From: Bacteroidales bacterium
GTDB taxonomy: Bacteria; Bacteroidota; Bacteroidia; Bacteroidales; WCHB1-69
Assembly (NCBI GenBank): GCA_024400835.1
Contig: JAKSMC010000004.1
Location: forward strand, 47,749-111,748
DNA: 64,000 nucleotides
Direction of reading: 5' to 3'
The notes beneath the pieces were generated by a model that saw only the letters and a program-made list of their open reading frames with translations, was not told the origin of the DNA and did not search any database. The translations under genes were made by a program, and so were the position numbers. Positions 1 through 9,024 of the stretch are shown piece after piece. Within the stretch, counting starts at the first letter, position 1, and each line of letters begins with the position of its first letter.

Positions 1-1
1 T

Positions 2-598
2 ATGGATCCCACCGTACGTCTCGAAATGGAAATCACGATTGACAAAGGCCGCGGCTATGTGCCAGTTGAAGACAACCGCACACTGCACGAAGGCATCGAT
101 GTTATCGCTATCGATTCCATTCACACTCCGATCAAGAATGTGAAATATTACATCGAACCGTACCGTGTTGAACAGAAGACCGACTTCGAAAAACTCATCA
201 TGGAAATCGAAACCGATGGTTCCATCCATCCGAAAGAAGCGTTGAAAGAGGCTGCTAAAATCCTCATCCAACATTTCGCTCTTTTCTCTGATGACAAAAT
301 CACGTTGGACACTCCTGAACAACCAGCAGCAAGTGAAGACTTCGATGAAGACTCTATGCTCATCCGCCAAGTCCTCAAATCCAAGCTCATTGACATGGAC
401 CTCTCTGTTCGCGCATTGAACTGCCTGAAGTCCGCAGAGCTTGAAACTCTCGGTGACCTTGTGGCTATCCATAAGGCTGACCTTTTGAAATTCCGTAACT
501 TTGGTAAGAAATCCCTCCTCGAGTTGGAAAATCTTGTCAAATCCAAAGGTTTGGAATTCGGTATGAATATTCAAAAATATAAATTAGATAAGGATTAA
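2..598 (+). CDS. rpoA: DNA-directed RNA polymerase subunit alpha, C-terminal part (5' end outside window)
   Basis: This open frame enters from the left edge, so the N-terminal part of the protein is missing. The first ~75 residues match the end of the alpha N-terminal domain, which dimerises and docks beta and beta'. An acidic linker follows at about residues 95-118. The rest is the alpha C-terminal domain, with helix-hairpin-helix signatures such as [13 protein letters not shown] and [12 protein letters not shown], which binds upstream promoter DNA and activators. The gene lies five bases before rplQ, the usual bacterial order at the end of the ribosomal alpha operon. Identification is secure; only the start is unknown. 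Confidence 0.97.
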   Translation: MDPTVRLEMEITIDKGRGYVPVEDNRTLHEGIDVIAIDSIHTPIKNVKYYIEPYRVEQKTDFEKLIMEIETDGSIHPKEALKEAAKILIQHFALFSDDKITLDTPEQPAASEDFDEDSMLIRQVLKSKLIDMDLSVRALNCLKSAELETLGDLVAIHKADLLKFRNFGKKSLLELENLVKSKGLEFGMNIQKYKLDKD

Positions 599-603
599 GA
601 ACA

Positions 604-1095
604 ATGAGACACGCTAAAAGTATCAATCATTTAGGAAGAACAGATGCCCATAGAAAGGCTATGATGTCCAATATGGCTACATCTCTCATCATGCATAAAA
701 GAATTTCCACGACTTTGGCAAAGGCAAAAGAACTGAGAAAATATGTTGAACCTCTGGTGACACGTAGCAAAAACGATACTACTCATTCCAGACGTATGGT
801 TTTCTCTCAGCTTCAAAACAAATTTGCCGTTACCGAACTCTTCAGAGAAATCGCTCCGAAGATCGCTGCTCGCCCGGGTGGTTACACACGTATCCTCAAA
901 ACCGGCTTCCGTAAAGGCGATAACGCTGAGATGTGCATCATCGAATTCGTTGACTATAACGAAACTTACACCGTAGAAGGTGGTAAGAAGAAAACAACAA
1001 GAACAAGACGTAGCAGCAAGAAAGCTGCTGCTGAAGTCGCTGAAACCGTCGCAGAAGTTGCTGAAACTGCTGCTGAGGCTCCCGCTGCTGAATAG
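604..1095 (+). CDS. rplQ: 50S ribosomal protein L17
   Basis: L17 is a structural protein of the large ribosomal subunit near the exit tunnel. The first ~115 residues carry the conserved core, including the N-terminal [12 protein letters not shown] (family norm MRH..k..kLgR) and the segment [16 protein letters not shown]. The last ~35 residues are a Lys/Ala/Glu-rich low-complexity tail, an extension common in Bacteroidota L17. It follows rpoA after a five-base gap and is closed by a strong terminator, so it is the last gene of the operon. Confidence 0.97.
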   Translation: MRHAKSINHLGRTDAHRKAMMSNMATSLIMHKRISTTLAKAKELRKYVEPLVTRSKNDTTHSRRMVFSQLQNKFAVTELFREIAPKIAARPGGYTRILKTGFRKGDNAEMCIIEFVDYNETYTVEGGKKKTTRTRRSSKKAAAEVAETVAEVAETAAEAPAAE

Positions 1096-1121
1096 TTCTT
1101 TAGTCAACTGTCTACTTATAC

Positions 1122-1158
1122 AAAGCGAGGAAATCCATGAGATTCCCTCGCTTTTTTT
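1122..1158 (+). terminator. Rho-independent terminator of the rpoA-rplQ operon
   Basis: A 14-bp stem with one mismatch (AAAGCGAGGAAATC pairing with GATTCCCTCGCTTT) and a five-base loop is followed by a run of T. It lies 27 bases after the rplQ stop. Confidence 0.9.
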
Positions 1159-1211
1159 ATCTGTGATATTTCAGAATTACTGTTGTCTTCTTCGCTGCTA
1201 AGAACGAATTC

Positions 1212-2117
1212 TTAATAGAGTATCTGCAGGATTTCGCGGTCGTTGATGATGATCTCCTTGGGCAACTTCTGATTGAGGCCGAAAGGCAGGATCTGACGGA
1301 TAATCTTGACATTTCTTGTATATTCGTCAAAGACTATGAAACTGAATATTAGCCCGTCGTATTTGCAATATTTTGAATGGTTTATTTCATTACGACAGCG
1401 GATGGGGTCTTCTCCAAAACATTCTGTAGAATCGCTCCTCTTTAAAAAGGTTTCGGGACAACAGTATTCTTTGCCACTTTCTTTTCGAAGTGTTACTACG
1501 ATGCTGTCGGCAGGTTGCTGGTTGTGCGAATAATAGATGGTGGCTACGCGCACGTTTCCTGCGGTCGTGTCTTTCGCTTGGAAATATTGGTAGTAGTGGT
1601 TGACAACACCAACATAATAGTAGTCGTTGTTTCGGGATATTTCGAAATAATCATTGTCAAATTGTAGGAAAGGACGATTCTCTTTCCAGGTGGACAGAAC
1701 GCCCCTGGTAGGTTCGGCGCAGCAGCCGTGTGAAAGCGCAATCAGATATCTACGGTATGAATCATAATAGAACTCGTCGCACTTTGCGGTGTGCTGAAAG
1801 GCTCCCTTCTTAGAACAATTCGGATAGAAAACCAAGGTGACACTGTCGCATTTCGTCCCTCCTTCCATAAAATTATTGTAATGCCGGTAGTGTTTGACGG
1901 TTTTGATCAGATAGGTGGATGTGTCATCCAGAAAGTCGCCGGTTAATTCGTAGGTGATATTGTCATATGCGAGCTCTGGCGGACCTTTTTTGCCCATTAG
2001 GCGTATATCGGCTCTTACTTTGTCTTTGGCTTTGAAAATAGGCTTGTTCTGAGCGTCTGCTGTCAAAACCAATACGAAGGAAAACAGGACGATTAGAAAG
2101 TGCTTGGCTGAAGACAT
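1212..2117 (-). CDS. Secreted hypothetical protein
   Basis: I do not recognise this 301-residue protein. It begins with a clear Sec signal peptide (hydrophobic core FLIVLFSFVLVLTADAQ, likely cleaved after ADA), so it is exported to the periplasm or outer membrane. The mature part is rich in Tyr, Asp and Lys and has about ten cysteines, some paired (GCC, YCC), which suggests disulfides. No membrane segment follows the signal peptide. It is a single gene, convergent with rplQ. Another secreted Cys-rich protein of unknown function lies at 4316-4921 but I see no clear homology between them. Confidence 0.75.
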   Translation of the reverse strand: MSSAKHFLIVLFSFVLVLTADAQNKPIFKAKDKVRADIRLMGKKGPPELAYDNITYELTGDFLDDTSTYLIKTVKHYRHYNNFMEGGTKCDSVTLVFYPNCSKKGAFQHTAKCDEFYYDSYRRYLIALSHGCCAEPTRGVLSTWKENRPFLQFDNDYFEISRNNDYYYVGVVNHYYQYFQAKDTTAGNVRVATIYYSHNQQPADSIVVTLRKESGKEYCCPETFLKRSDSTECFGEDPIRCRNEINHSKYCKYDGLIFSFIVFDEYTRNVKIIRQILPFGLNQKLPKEIIINDREILQILY

Positions 2118-2145
2118 GATGATAAGAGAGCGAGATGAATGATTT

Positions 2146-2172
2146 TGAAACCTGAAACTTGAAACCTGAAAC
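2146..2172. repeat. Short-period intergenic repeat (GAAACCTGAAACTT type)
   Basis: About two and a half tandem units of a ~12-nt motif alternating GAAACCT and GAAACTT lie between two genes. The same motif recurs at 5142-5169 and 19611-19643. Confidence 0.8.
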
Positions 2173-2180
2173 GAGAGCCT

Positions 2181-3860
2181 CTATATAATGGTAATCTTCT
2201 TGTAGTGTATGCGTTTCGGGGCAACGTTGCCGAGGCGCATTTTCTTATTTTCCTCGTATTCAGTGTAGCTGCCTTCGAAGAAATAGACTTGGGAATCGCC
2301 TTCAAAGGCGAGAATGTGCGTGCAGATGCGGTCGAGGAACCAGCGGTCGTGGGAGATGACTACGGCGCAGCCTGCGAAGTTCTCAAGACCTTCTTCCAGT
2401 GCGCGCAGCGTGTTGACGTCGATGTCGTTGGTCGGTTCGTCTAAGAGCAGTACGTTGGCTTCGGATTTCAGTGTCAGGGCGAGGTGCAGACGGTTGCGTT
2501 CACCGCCGGAGAGCACACCTGCCTTCTTGTTCTGTTCCGTTCCGCTGAAGTTGAAACGTGACAGATAGGCACGCGAGTTGATAAGGCGGCCGCCCATCAT
2601 AATCTGCTCGTTGCCTTCGGATACCACTTCCCAGACGCTCTTTTCGGGATCAATGACCGTGTGCTGTTGGTCAATGTAGCCGATCTTCACGGTTTCGCCC
2701 ACTTTGAATTCGCCGCTGTCGGGTTTGTCCAAGCCCATAATGAGACGGAAGAGGGTGGTCTTACCGGCACCGTTCGGGCCGATGACGCCGACAATGCCGT
2801 TCGGCGGAAGGCGGAAGTTCAGGTCGTCATAGAGCAGTTTGTCTCCATAGGCCTTGCTCACGTGGATGGCCTCGATGACATTGTTACCGAGGCGTGGGCC
2901 GTTGGGAATGAAGATCTGCAGCGTCTCTTCCTTCTCCTTCACGTCCTCGTTGAGCAATTTGTCATAGGCGTTCAAACGGGCTTTGGACTTTGCCTGGCGG
3001 GCTTTCGGGGCCATACGCACCCATTCCAATTCGCGTTCGAGGGTCTTCATACGTTTGCTTTCCTGTTTGGCCTCCATGGCCAGACGGTTGGATTTCTGTT
3101 CCAACCAGGACGAGTAGTTGCCTTGCCAGGGAATGCCCTCGCCGCGGTCGAGTTCGAGGATCCAGCCAGCCACATTGTCGAGGAAGTAGCGGTCGTGAGT
3201 GACGGCGATGACCGTGCCCTTATATTGTTGGAGGTGCATTTCCAGCCACTGTACAGATTCGGCATCCAAGTGGTTGGTCGGCTCGTCCAGGAGCAGGATG
3301 TCCGGCTCGGTGAGTAGCAGACGGCACAAAGCCACGCGGCGGCGCTCGCCTCCGGATAGGTTCTTCACAGGCGTGTCGCCTTCGGGACAGCGCAAGGCGT
3401 CCATCGCACGCTCCAACTTGTTGTCCAGTTCCCAGGCATCGTATTGGTCAATGAGTTCTGTGAGTTCGCCCTGACGCTCGATGAGTTTGTTCATCTCGTC
3501 GTCGCTCATAGGTTCTGCGAACTTCATATTCACCTCTTCGTACTCTTTGAGCACATCCACGATTTTCTGTACGCCTTGTTGCACAACCTCTTTGACGGTT
3601 AGGTTGTCGTCCAATTCGGGTTCCTGCGGCAGATAGCCGATGGAGTAGCCGGGTGAGAAGACCACTTCGCCCTGATAGGATTTGTCAATGCCGGCGATAA
3701 TCTTCAATAGGGAAGACTTGCCCGCGCCGTTCAGACCGAGCACGCCGATTTTGGCGCCGTAGAAAAATGAGAGGTAGATGTTCTTTAAAACTTGCTTTTG
3801 AGGAGGGAACGTCTTGCTGACGTTGACCATAGAAAAGATGATTTTTTTATCGTCTGCCAT
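2181..3860 (-). CDS. ettA: Energy-dependent translational throttle protein EttA (ABC-F ATPase)
   Basis: This is a 559-residue soluble ABC-F protein with two ATP-binding cassettes and no transmembrane part. The first cassette has Walker A GLNGAGKS (residues 42-49) and signature LSGGERRR. The second has GPNGAGKT and LSGGERNR. The region between them contains the arm and linker (motif MAPKARQAKSKARLNAY) that reaches into the ribosomal E site. The length matches the ~555 residues of EttA. EttA gates the first translocation step according to the ATP/ADP ratio. Residue pattern and length favour EttA over Uup or YheS. It is a monocistronic unit with a TATCTTCG promoter just upstream. Confidence 0.95.
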   Translation of the reverse strand: MADDKKIIFSMVNVSKTFPPQKQVLKNIYLSFFYGAKIGVLGLNGAGKSSLLKIIAGIDKSYQGEVVFSPGYSIGYLPQEPELDDNLTVKEVVQQGVQKIVDVLKEYEEVNMKFAEPMSDDEMNKLIERQGELTELIDQYDAWELDNKLERAMDALRCPEGDTPVKNLSGGERRRVALCRLLLTEPDILLLDEPTNHLDAESVQWLEMHLQQYKGTVIAVTHDRYFLDNVAGWILELDRGEGIPWQGNYSSWLEQKSNRLAMEAKQESKRMKTLERELEWVRMAPKARQAKSKARLNAYDKLLNEDVKEKEETLQIFIPNGPRLGNNVIEAIHVSKAYGDKLLYDDLNFRLPPNGIVGVIGPNGAGKTTLFRLIMGLDKPDSGEFKVGETVKIGYIDQQHTVIDPEKSVWEVVSEGNEQIMMGGRLINSRAYLSRFNFSGTEQNKKAGVLSGGERNRLHLALTLKSEANVLLLDEPTNDIDVNTLRALEEGLENFAGCAVVISHDRWFLDRICTHILAFEGDSQVYFFEGSYTEYEENKKMRLGNVAPKRIHYKKITII

Positions 3861-3880
3861 AGTGATTTAATTTGAGGGCG

Positions 3881-3888
3881 CGAAGATA
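3881..3888 (-). promoter_or_regulatory. Promoter -7 element of ettA
   Basis: Read on the minus strand this is TATCTTCG, one base from the Bacteroidota consensus TAnnTTTG. It lies about 20 bases before the ettA start codon. Confidence 0.55.
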
Positions 3889-3971
3889 CAAAAATAATGT
3901 GGTAATGCGATAATTTGATAATTCGGTAATGTGTTACGCAGACAATATAAAATTGATTTGCGGCAACCCCC

Positions 3972-4100
3972 TCCTTCCTGAGTGTGTTCAGTGTCAGCCG
4001 CGTTGTAGGTTTGGCGCGGAATGCCGCCAGAAACACCCTGACCAAACTGGTTTACAACGTGTGCCGATATGAGCAAATAGTACGATTAGGAATGAATTAA
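3972..4100 (+). pseudogene. C-terminal remnant of an IS transposase
   Basis: A frame without a start ends at TAA (4098-4100). Its last residues read ARNTLTKLVYNVCRYEQIVR followed by LGMN. That tail pattern (basic, then KLVYN.CRYEQI.RL) resembles the C-terminus of DDE transposases of the IS5/IS1182 type. Nothing upstream continues the frame, so only about 40 codons survive. The IS family is a judgement from memory of the motif. Confidence 0.4.
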
Positions 4101-4180
4101 ATTGTGTAACATATTGATATACAATAATTATACCCCCCCGTAAAATAATGATGAAAAGTTAGAAAATAGAAGAAAATTTA

Positions 4181-4188
4181 TATCTTTG
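4181..4188 (+). promoter_or_regulatory. Promoter -7 element before the secreted protein gene at 4316
   Basis: A perfect TATCTTTG followed by CCGC, typical for the phylum. It implies a ~120-nt 5' untranslated region that contains the 75-bp repeat at 4202-4276. Confidence 0.7.
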
Positions 4189-4201
4189 CCGCGTTGTTCA
4201 C

Positions 4202-4276
4202 TTTGAATTTTGGCTAACGGACTTCACGAAGTTCAGAGGGATGGCGCGAAAATGTTAAAATAGAAATCCCCTATAG
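4202..4276 (+). repeat. 75-bp dispersed repeat, copy 1
   Basis: This segment is almost identical to 57285-57359, with the same orientation and length. Both contain the small palindrome ACTTCACGAAGT and end in CTATAG. Both lie directly before a gene for a secreted protein. Within the predicted transcript it would be a leader sequence. Confidence 0.85.
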
Positions 4277-4315
4277 TTAAACGGTTGAAAAAATACAAAG
4301 TTGAGGAGGAATTGT

Positions 4316-4921
4316 ATGGTAAAAAAAATCAAAATTTTATTGTTCTGTTGTTGCAGCTTTATGGCAATTAAAGCGCAAGCCCAATGTAATTGTGACAGTA
4401 TTCGAGAGATTTTAAGTCACACAAGGATTTGTGTAGAATATAGCCCGTACAAATGCATTGTGGGTCCTTTTCACACTTTGTTTTACCCCAAGGACACGTT
4501 CCTGCTTGTCACAAATTATAGTTTTGAAGACTGTCTAAGAATTTGTGACGATGAGTTCCCCTATCCAATATGTAAGTTGTGTTCAGATGGTGAAATTCAA
4601 TATCATTATCATCTTAATGGTTTAGAACTTCCGTGGGACACTATTGAGAAATTAGATTTTTCAAAAAATTGGAAAAAAGATTTGTTGCCAAAGGGTCTTT
4701 ATACTCCAATTTTCAGTGAAAAAGGGAAGAAAGAGTGCATAGTAGGATTCGATTTGTTTCTAACAACATTCGTTCCGATATACTTAAATGGCTCACTTGT
4801 CCCATTTGAGCAGTGTGAAACTGTGCTAAATCAGATACATTCAAATGATGTCATTTCGGTGCAGCGTGCCGAAAGAAAATATAGAAGGAAGAATGATAGA
4901 ATTGATATTGTCACAAAGTGA
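4316..4921 (+). CDS. Secreted cysteine-rich hypothetical protein
   Basis: The protein is not recognised. The ATG at 4316 is preferred over an upstream TTG because GAGGAGGA, an unusually strong ribosome binding site for this phylum, lies just before it. The resulting 201-residue protein starts with a signal peptide (VKKIKILLFCCCSFMAIKAQA) and a mature N-terminus QCNCDSIREIL. The body has several Cys residues and a basic C-terminus. It is a single transcription unit with its own promoter and a terminator 140 bases downstream. Confidence 0.75.
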   Translation: MVKKIKILLFCCCSFMAIKAQAQCNCDSIREILSHTRICVEYSPYKCIVGPFHTLFYPKDTFLLVTNYSFEDCLRICDDEFPYPICKLCSDGEIQYHYHLNGLELPWDTIEKLDFSKNWKKDLLPKGLYTPIFSEKGKKECIVGFDLFLTTFVPIYLNGSLVPFEQCETVLNQIHSNDVISVQRAERKYRRKNDRIDIVTK

Positions 4922-5056
4922 GATGATTATGCTTTCGGAAATATGCGTACTTTTGACACCTCGTTAAACCTCAGTCATAGACCTTCAAGATGAATATCAC
5001 CTTCGACAATTATAATGTTGACAGCCTGTACTACGTGTGCCTGACTTCTTGATACG

Positions 5057-5087
5057 AAAAAAACGGCTGACTCTCGCCAGCCGTTTT
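5057..5087. terminator. Bidirectional terminator between the 4316 gene and pepD
   Basis: Stem AAAACGGCTG pairs with CAGCCGTTTT around a short loop, with an A-run on one side and T-run on the other. It sits between convergent genes and can serve both. Confidence 0.8.
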
Positions 5088-5141
5088 GATATGCACTTTT
5101 AATTTTTTTATAAAGTTCCAAAAGATTTGCAAGTACGCTGC

Positions 5142-5169
5142 TTGAAACCTGAAACTTGAAACCTGAAAC
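5142..5169. repeat. Short-period intergenic repeat (GAAACCTGAAACTT type)
   Basis: Same unit as at 2146-2172, directly after the pepD stop codon. Confidence 0.8.
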
Positions 5170-5171
5170 AA

Positions 5172-6632
5172 TTATTTCACAGGAACGTTTTTCAGGACTT
5201 CGGTGAGGAAGTCGAAGAACTTGCCGACGCTCTCGATGTTGACTCTTTCAACCGGGGAGTGCGGGTGTTCGATCGTTGGACCGAAGGAAACCATATCCCA
5301 GTCAGGATAGCAGGCGCCGAAGAGACCGCATTCCAAACCTGCGTGGATAGCCATGATCTTGGGCTCTGTTTTGAATTTCTTCTTATAGACTTCTCTGCAG
5401 GTGTTCATAATCGGGGATTCCATGTTGGGTTTCCAGCCAGGATAAGCGCCTGTGAGTTCGAGACCGCATTCTGCGAGTTCCGCAATGGCCGTCATTCTGT
5501 CGCCAAGGGCATCTTTGGCACTGTCAACGGAGCTGCGGAGCAGACATTTAGCGCTCATTACACCGTTTTCAGCTTTGAAGTTGGCCACATTGTTGGAGGT
5601 CTCAACAAGATTTTCCATAGAGTCGCTCATACGGAGTACGCCGTTAGGAATAGCGAAGATCATACCGAGGAATTGTCTGACGGCTTTTTCGCGGATAACT
5701 TTGGTCGGTGTGTCAACAGCCTTCACGCTGATGGCGAGATTCTCTTCGGTAGCTGCAAATTCTGCTTTGACCATCGTTTCGAATTTTTTAGCGAAGTTCT
5801 TGAAAGCGGTAGCTTTCTTAGCCGGGACAGCGAGGATGGCGGTTGCTTCGCGCGGAATGGCGTTGCGCAAGCCACCACCGTCGATGGAGGCGATGCAGGC
5901 ATCAAAGTCGTTGATGGCCTTGGTCAGGAAGCGGACGGCAATCTTGTTGGCGTTGGCACGTCCCAAGTTGATGTCCATGCCGGAGTGACCACCGTGAAGA
6001 CCCGTGACGATGAATTTGAAACCCTTCATATCTTCAGGAGTAGCAACTGTTGTGTACTTGCGTTCGAAGTTGGCATCCAAACCGCCGGCGCAGCCTACGT
6101 AGAGTTCGCCCTCTGTCTCAGAGTCGAGGTTGATGAGAATCTTGCCCTTTACAAAGCCCTTCTTCAAGCCTTCAGCGCCAGTCATACCAGTCTCTTCGTC
6201 AACGGTAACGAGGATTTCCAGCGGACCGTGTTTGACGCCTTTGGTGGTAGCGCAAGCCATAGCGGCACATACGCCTACACCGTTGTCGGCACCTAATGTG
6301 GTCTTGTTGGCACGTACCCAGCCGTTGTCGATGATCGGCTCGATGGGATCCTTCAGGAAATCGTGCTTTTTGTCGCTGTCGGCTTGCGGAACCATATCAA
6401 TGTGGCCTTGCAAGATAACAGGAGTTCTGTCTTCCATACCTTTGGTTGCAGGAATGGTGAACAGCAAGTTGCCGGTTTTGTCTTGTTCAACTTGGATGTT
6501 GTGTTCTTTAGCCCAACCTTTGGCCCAAGCCAAGGCAGCTTCTTCGTGTTTGGAAGGATGCGGAGCGTCGCAAAGATTTCCAAAATTTTCCCACAAATCG
6601 TGCGGGTAGAGTTTTAAAAGTTCAGTGTTCAT
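5172..6632 (-). CDS. pepD: Aminoacyl-histidine dipeptidase (M20 family)
   Basis: A cytosolic zinc peptidase that hydrolyses Xaa-His dipeptides such as carnosine and a broader set of dipeptides. Metal and catalytic residues of clan MH are visible: H77-x-D79 in QGHIDMVPQ, the bridging D116 in GADNGVG, and the E146-E147 pair in DEETGMTG. The lid and dimerisation domain follows, and a late HAGLECGLF segment supplies another ligand. The length of 486 matches PepD (about 485). The start is the ATG with AACACTGA context at 6632; no alternative start lies nearby. Confidence 0.94.
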   Translation of the reverse strand: MNTELLKLYPHDLWENFGNLCDAPHPSKHEEAALAWAKGWAKEHNIQVEQDKTGNLLFTIPATKGMEDRTPVILQGHIDMVPQADSDKKHDFLKDPIEPIIDNGWVRANKTTLGADNGVGVCAAMACATTKGVKHGPLEILVTVDEETGMTGAEGLKKGFVKGKILINLDSETEGELYVGCAGGLDANFERKYTTVATPEDMKGFKFIVTGLHGGHSGMDINLGRANANKIAVRFLTKAINDFDACIASIDGGGLRNAIPREATAILAVPAKKATAFKNFAKKFETMVKAEFAATEENLAISVKAVDTPTKVIREKAVRQFLGMIFAIPNGVLRMSDSMENLVETSNNVANFKAENGVMSAKCLLRSSVDSAKDALGDRMTAIAELAECGLELTGAYPGWKPNMESPIMNTCREVYKKKFKTEPKIMAIHAGLECGLFGACYPDWDMVSFGPTIEHPHSPVERVNIESVGKFFDFLTEVLKNVPVK

Positions 6633-6652
6633 TTTTTATTGGGTTTAAAATG

Positions 6653-6689
6653 TTAGTGATCTGTGATTGGTGAACAGTGGTCTGTTGTG
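6653..6689. repeat. Short-period intergenic repeat (GTGATCTGTGAACA type)
   Basis: Degenerate ~12-nt units (GTGATCTGTGATTG, GTGAACAGTGGTCTG) between pepD and the BatA gene. Related runs lie at 11525-11555 and 18137-18165. Confidence 0.6.
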
Positions 6690-6729
6690 CTGGCGGTTCG
6701 GTTATGGGAGAATGCCCCAATCAGGCCGC

Positions 6730-8784
6730 TTATTCTTCGTTTTTGTTGATTTTCGGTTTTCCCCAGAATCGGAGCAGGATGATTTCAGCCAAGAAGCAGA
6801 GCAGGGAGAAAATGATGAAGTATTTCCAGAGTGATTTGCCGTTCAGCTTGTCGGTGATGCTCTTGGCTATATTCTTAGTGTCGGCGCTGATGACGTCGAT
6901 GTTCTGGTCGGAAGATTTGGCCATTTTCTTGAGTTCGCTTTCGTCGTAGCACTCTAAGTTGGATTCTTTGCGGTTTTGGTTGAAGGCCAGTGTGCCGATG
7001 ACGGCGCCGTCCTTGATGATGTCGTAAAGGCCGCTTTCGTGGACTTGGTCGTGGAAATACAAGGCAGTCTCATTGCCGATACGGCGCTGTTCGGGGATGA
7101 ATTCCTCTTTGTTGTTGCGAGATCTCAGGGTGAGCACGTTGTCCATGTTCTCAGTTTTGAGCGCGATGGTCTGCATATTGTCAACGCCGATGATGTTGTA
7201 TAGTTTGCTTTGCATAGCGCTCATAATGCCGATGTTGTGCATAGGTACGAAGAAGAGTGCGTGGCGGTGTGCATTGCCGTAGTCGTCGTTCATAGCCACG
7301 GCGGAAAGGATCACTTTGCCCTTCTCGATCGGATAGGCGGATAGCAGGGGAGAACCGTTTTCCAAAGACATAATGACTTCGCTGCCGTTGCCGCCGCTGA
7401 TTTCGTAGTGCTGCAGTGTGACAGGCATGTCAAGTTGGCCCTTCTGGTCTTCCAGAGCGCCTTTGAAATAGAGGCTCTCGGTATTGATGTTGCCGCATTT
7501 GAGTTCCTTTTTAGAAAGGGCTCCATAGGCACCGGCGCCTATGCTACTCAGGAAACTGCGGTAGGTGTTGTCCAACTCCTTGGGCGGGAATACGAGCAAT
7601 GTGCCGCCGCTTTTGACGAACTTGCTGAGCTCGTCGGCCAGACCGGAAGAGATGGTCGGTACTTCGCTGAGCACGATGACTTCGCATTGCTTGAGCTGTG
7701 TGTAGTTGACCTGGTTGTAGGCCATGGCATTGTAGTTGAACACAGAGTCTTTGCCGTAGAGCGCGTACAGGAAGCGGTTCGGCTCTTTGTCTTCGATGAC
7801 GGCGATGTTGGTGTTATCGGTTACTTCGTAAGTGAAGAAAAGTTGGTCGTCGAATGTGATTGGTGCGTCTTCGAGAACCACGCGGCCGCATTGCGTGCCG
7901 ATGTTTTCGATGTTGTAAACCATGCGACAGTCCACGAAACTGTTGGCGGGGATGTCCAGTGCCGCGATAGATTTTTGCTTTTCGTTGATGTAGAGTTTAA
8001 CAGGGAGTTTCTCAACATCCTCTTTGCCGTAATTGTGGATGCGGGCGAAGAAAGTGACCTGGTTGCCGACTTTGAAAACAGGGGAGAGGAACCAGCAGCT
8101 ATCTACGGAAACATTGTTGCGGTCTTCGTTCGGCATAGGAATCAGGAACGTGGCGGTGGCACTGTCCGTCTTCAGCTGCGCGATGTTGAAGTTGTTTTTC
8201 TGATAATCGGAAATATAGTAGTGAACGACGTTCCCTTTGCTGGAGTTGGTGCAGGTGTTCTTCTCGAATGTGAGAATGTCCTTCAGCGAATGACTGTTGG
8301 AAGAGACCTGGACTTTGTCGAGCATTTCGAGGATTTGGTCTTTGTTGAGAATGTGCGATTCCTCGCCGGAGAAGTCCTGTGTGGTAAGTACGAAGTCGTC
8401 GGAAAAGCCGAATGCGTTGACGATGCTCTTGGCAGCGTCAACGGCATCGTAAAGCATAGAGCCGTCTTTGCTGTTGGCTTCCATAGAGTAGGAGTTGTCG
8501 AGGAAGATGGTCACGAGGTTGCCCTTTTTGCTTTTCTTCTTGTCAGTGGGAATAAAAGGTTGGGCAAAAGCGAAGACCAGGGCGGCGATGCCGAGGATTC
8601 GGAGGGCGAGAACCACAAGTTGCTGAATAGTCTGTTCACGACGGGTCTTCTTCTTGATTTCGTCCAACATTTTGACGTTGGAGAAATAGATGGTTTTGTA
8701 ACGTCTGAAGTTGAACAGATGTATGATAATCGGCACGAGGATGGCGACGAGGCCGATGAGTAATAGCGGATTAGTAAATGCCAT
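6730..8784 (-). CDS. BatA-domain / von Willebrand factor A membrane protein
   Basis: The 684-residue protein starts with the Aerotolerance regulator N-terminal (BatA) module: a helix at ~5-24, a basic loop with the conserved FSNVKML segment, and a second helix at ~56-78. A vWA-like domain follows with the metal site motif D96-N-S98-Y-S100 (DxSxS). A long extracytoplasmic beta-rich region and a C-terminal helix (~655-675) complete it. Such proteins are membrane-anchored scaffolds in Bacteroidota; their exact role is unknown. A BatD-like gene is present at 14860 but is not adjacent, so the usual bat operon is not intact here. Confidence 0.85.
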   Translation of the reverse strand: MAFTNPLLLIGLVAILVPIIIHLFNFRRYKTIYFSNVKMLDEIKKKTRREQTIQQLVVLALRILGIAALVFAFAQPFIPTDKKKSKKGNLVTIFLDNSYSMEANSKDGSMLYDAVDAAKSIVNAFGFSDDFVLTTQDFSGEESHILNKDQILEMLDKVQVSSNSHSLKDILTFEKNTCTNSSKGNVVHYYISDYQKNNFNIAQLKTDSATATFLIPMPNEDRNNVSVDSCWFLSPVFKVGNQVTFFARIHNYGKEDVEKLPVKLYINEKQKSIAALDIPANSFVDCRMVYNIENIGTQCGRVVLEDAPITFDDQLFFTYEVTDNTNIAVIEDKEPNRFLYALYGKDSVFNYNAMAYNQVNYTQLKQCEVIVLSEVPTISSGLADELSKFVKSGGTLLVFPPKELDNTYRSFLSSIGAGAYGALSKKELKCGNINTESLYFKGALEDQKGQLDMPVTLQHYEISGGNGSEVIMSLENGSPLLSAYPIEKGKVILSAVAMNDDYGNAHRHALFFVPMHNIGIMSAMQSKLYNIIGVDNMQTIALKTENMDNVLTLRSRNNKEEFIPEQRRIGNETALYFHDQVHESGLYDIIKDGAVIGTLAFNQNRKESNLECYDESELKKMAKSSDQNIDVISADTKNIAKSITDKLNGKSLWKYFIIFSLLCFLAEIILLRFWGKPKINKNEE

Positions 8785-8821
8785 GTTTCAATTGAACGAT
8801 TGTACAATATTAAAAGGGCGG

Positions 8822-8829
8822 CAAAGATA
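8822..8829 (-). promoter_or_regulatory. Promoter -7 element of the BatA gene
   Basis: TATCTTTG on the minus strand, followed by GCCGCC, about 40 bases before the start codon. Confidence 0.7.
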
Positions 8830-8993
8830 CAAAAAATGCGGTTGAAACGTACCCGATGTGATGTGCGTCGAAGCGTTTCATCCCGTTTACGTCAGGGAGA
8901 CGTGTCGCCATTGCATTCTGGCACGTCTTTACGGGGGGCACGATGCTATTTCGTTTATTTGATTTTACACACTCATTAAACCCGAAAATTGTC

Positions 8994-9001
8994 TACCTTT
9001 G
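8994..9001 (+). promoter_or_regulatory. Promoter -7 element of the zinc-type GTPase gene
   Basis: TACCTTTG followed by CCGCC, 23 bases before the ATG at 9025. The divergent region also holds an imperfect inverted repeat (AGACGTG at 8899 and CACGTCT at ~8923) that could be an operator. Confidence 0.7.
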
Positions 9002-9024
9002 CCGCCCTAAAAAAACTGACGAAA

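Noticed and set aside
4990..5052. 20-codon frame before the terminator at 5057
   Set aside because: Too short, with no ribosome binding site; nothing supports expression.
5259..6296. 345-codon plus-strand frame opposite pepD
   Set aside because: pepD on the minus strand has all catalytic residues; this frame is a by-product of codon bias.
7408..8763. Long plus-strand open frame (451 codons) opposite the BatA gene
   Set aside because: It is the mirror of a well-supported minus-strand gene with clear domains and promoter; its own translation has no recognisable motif.
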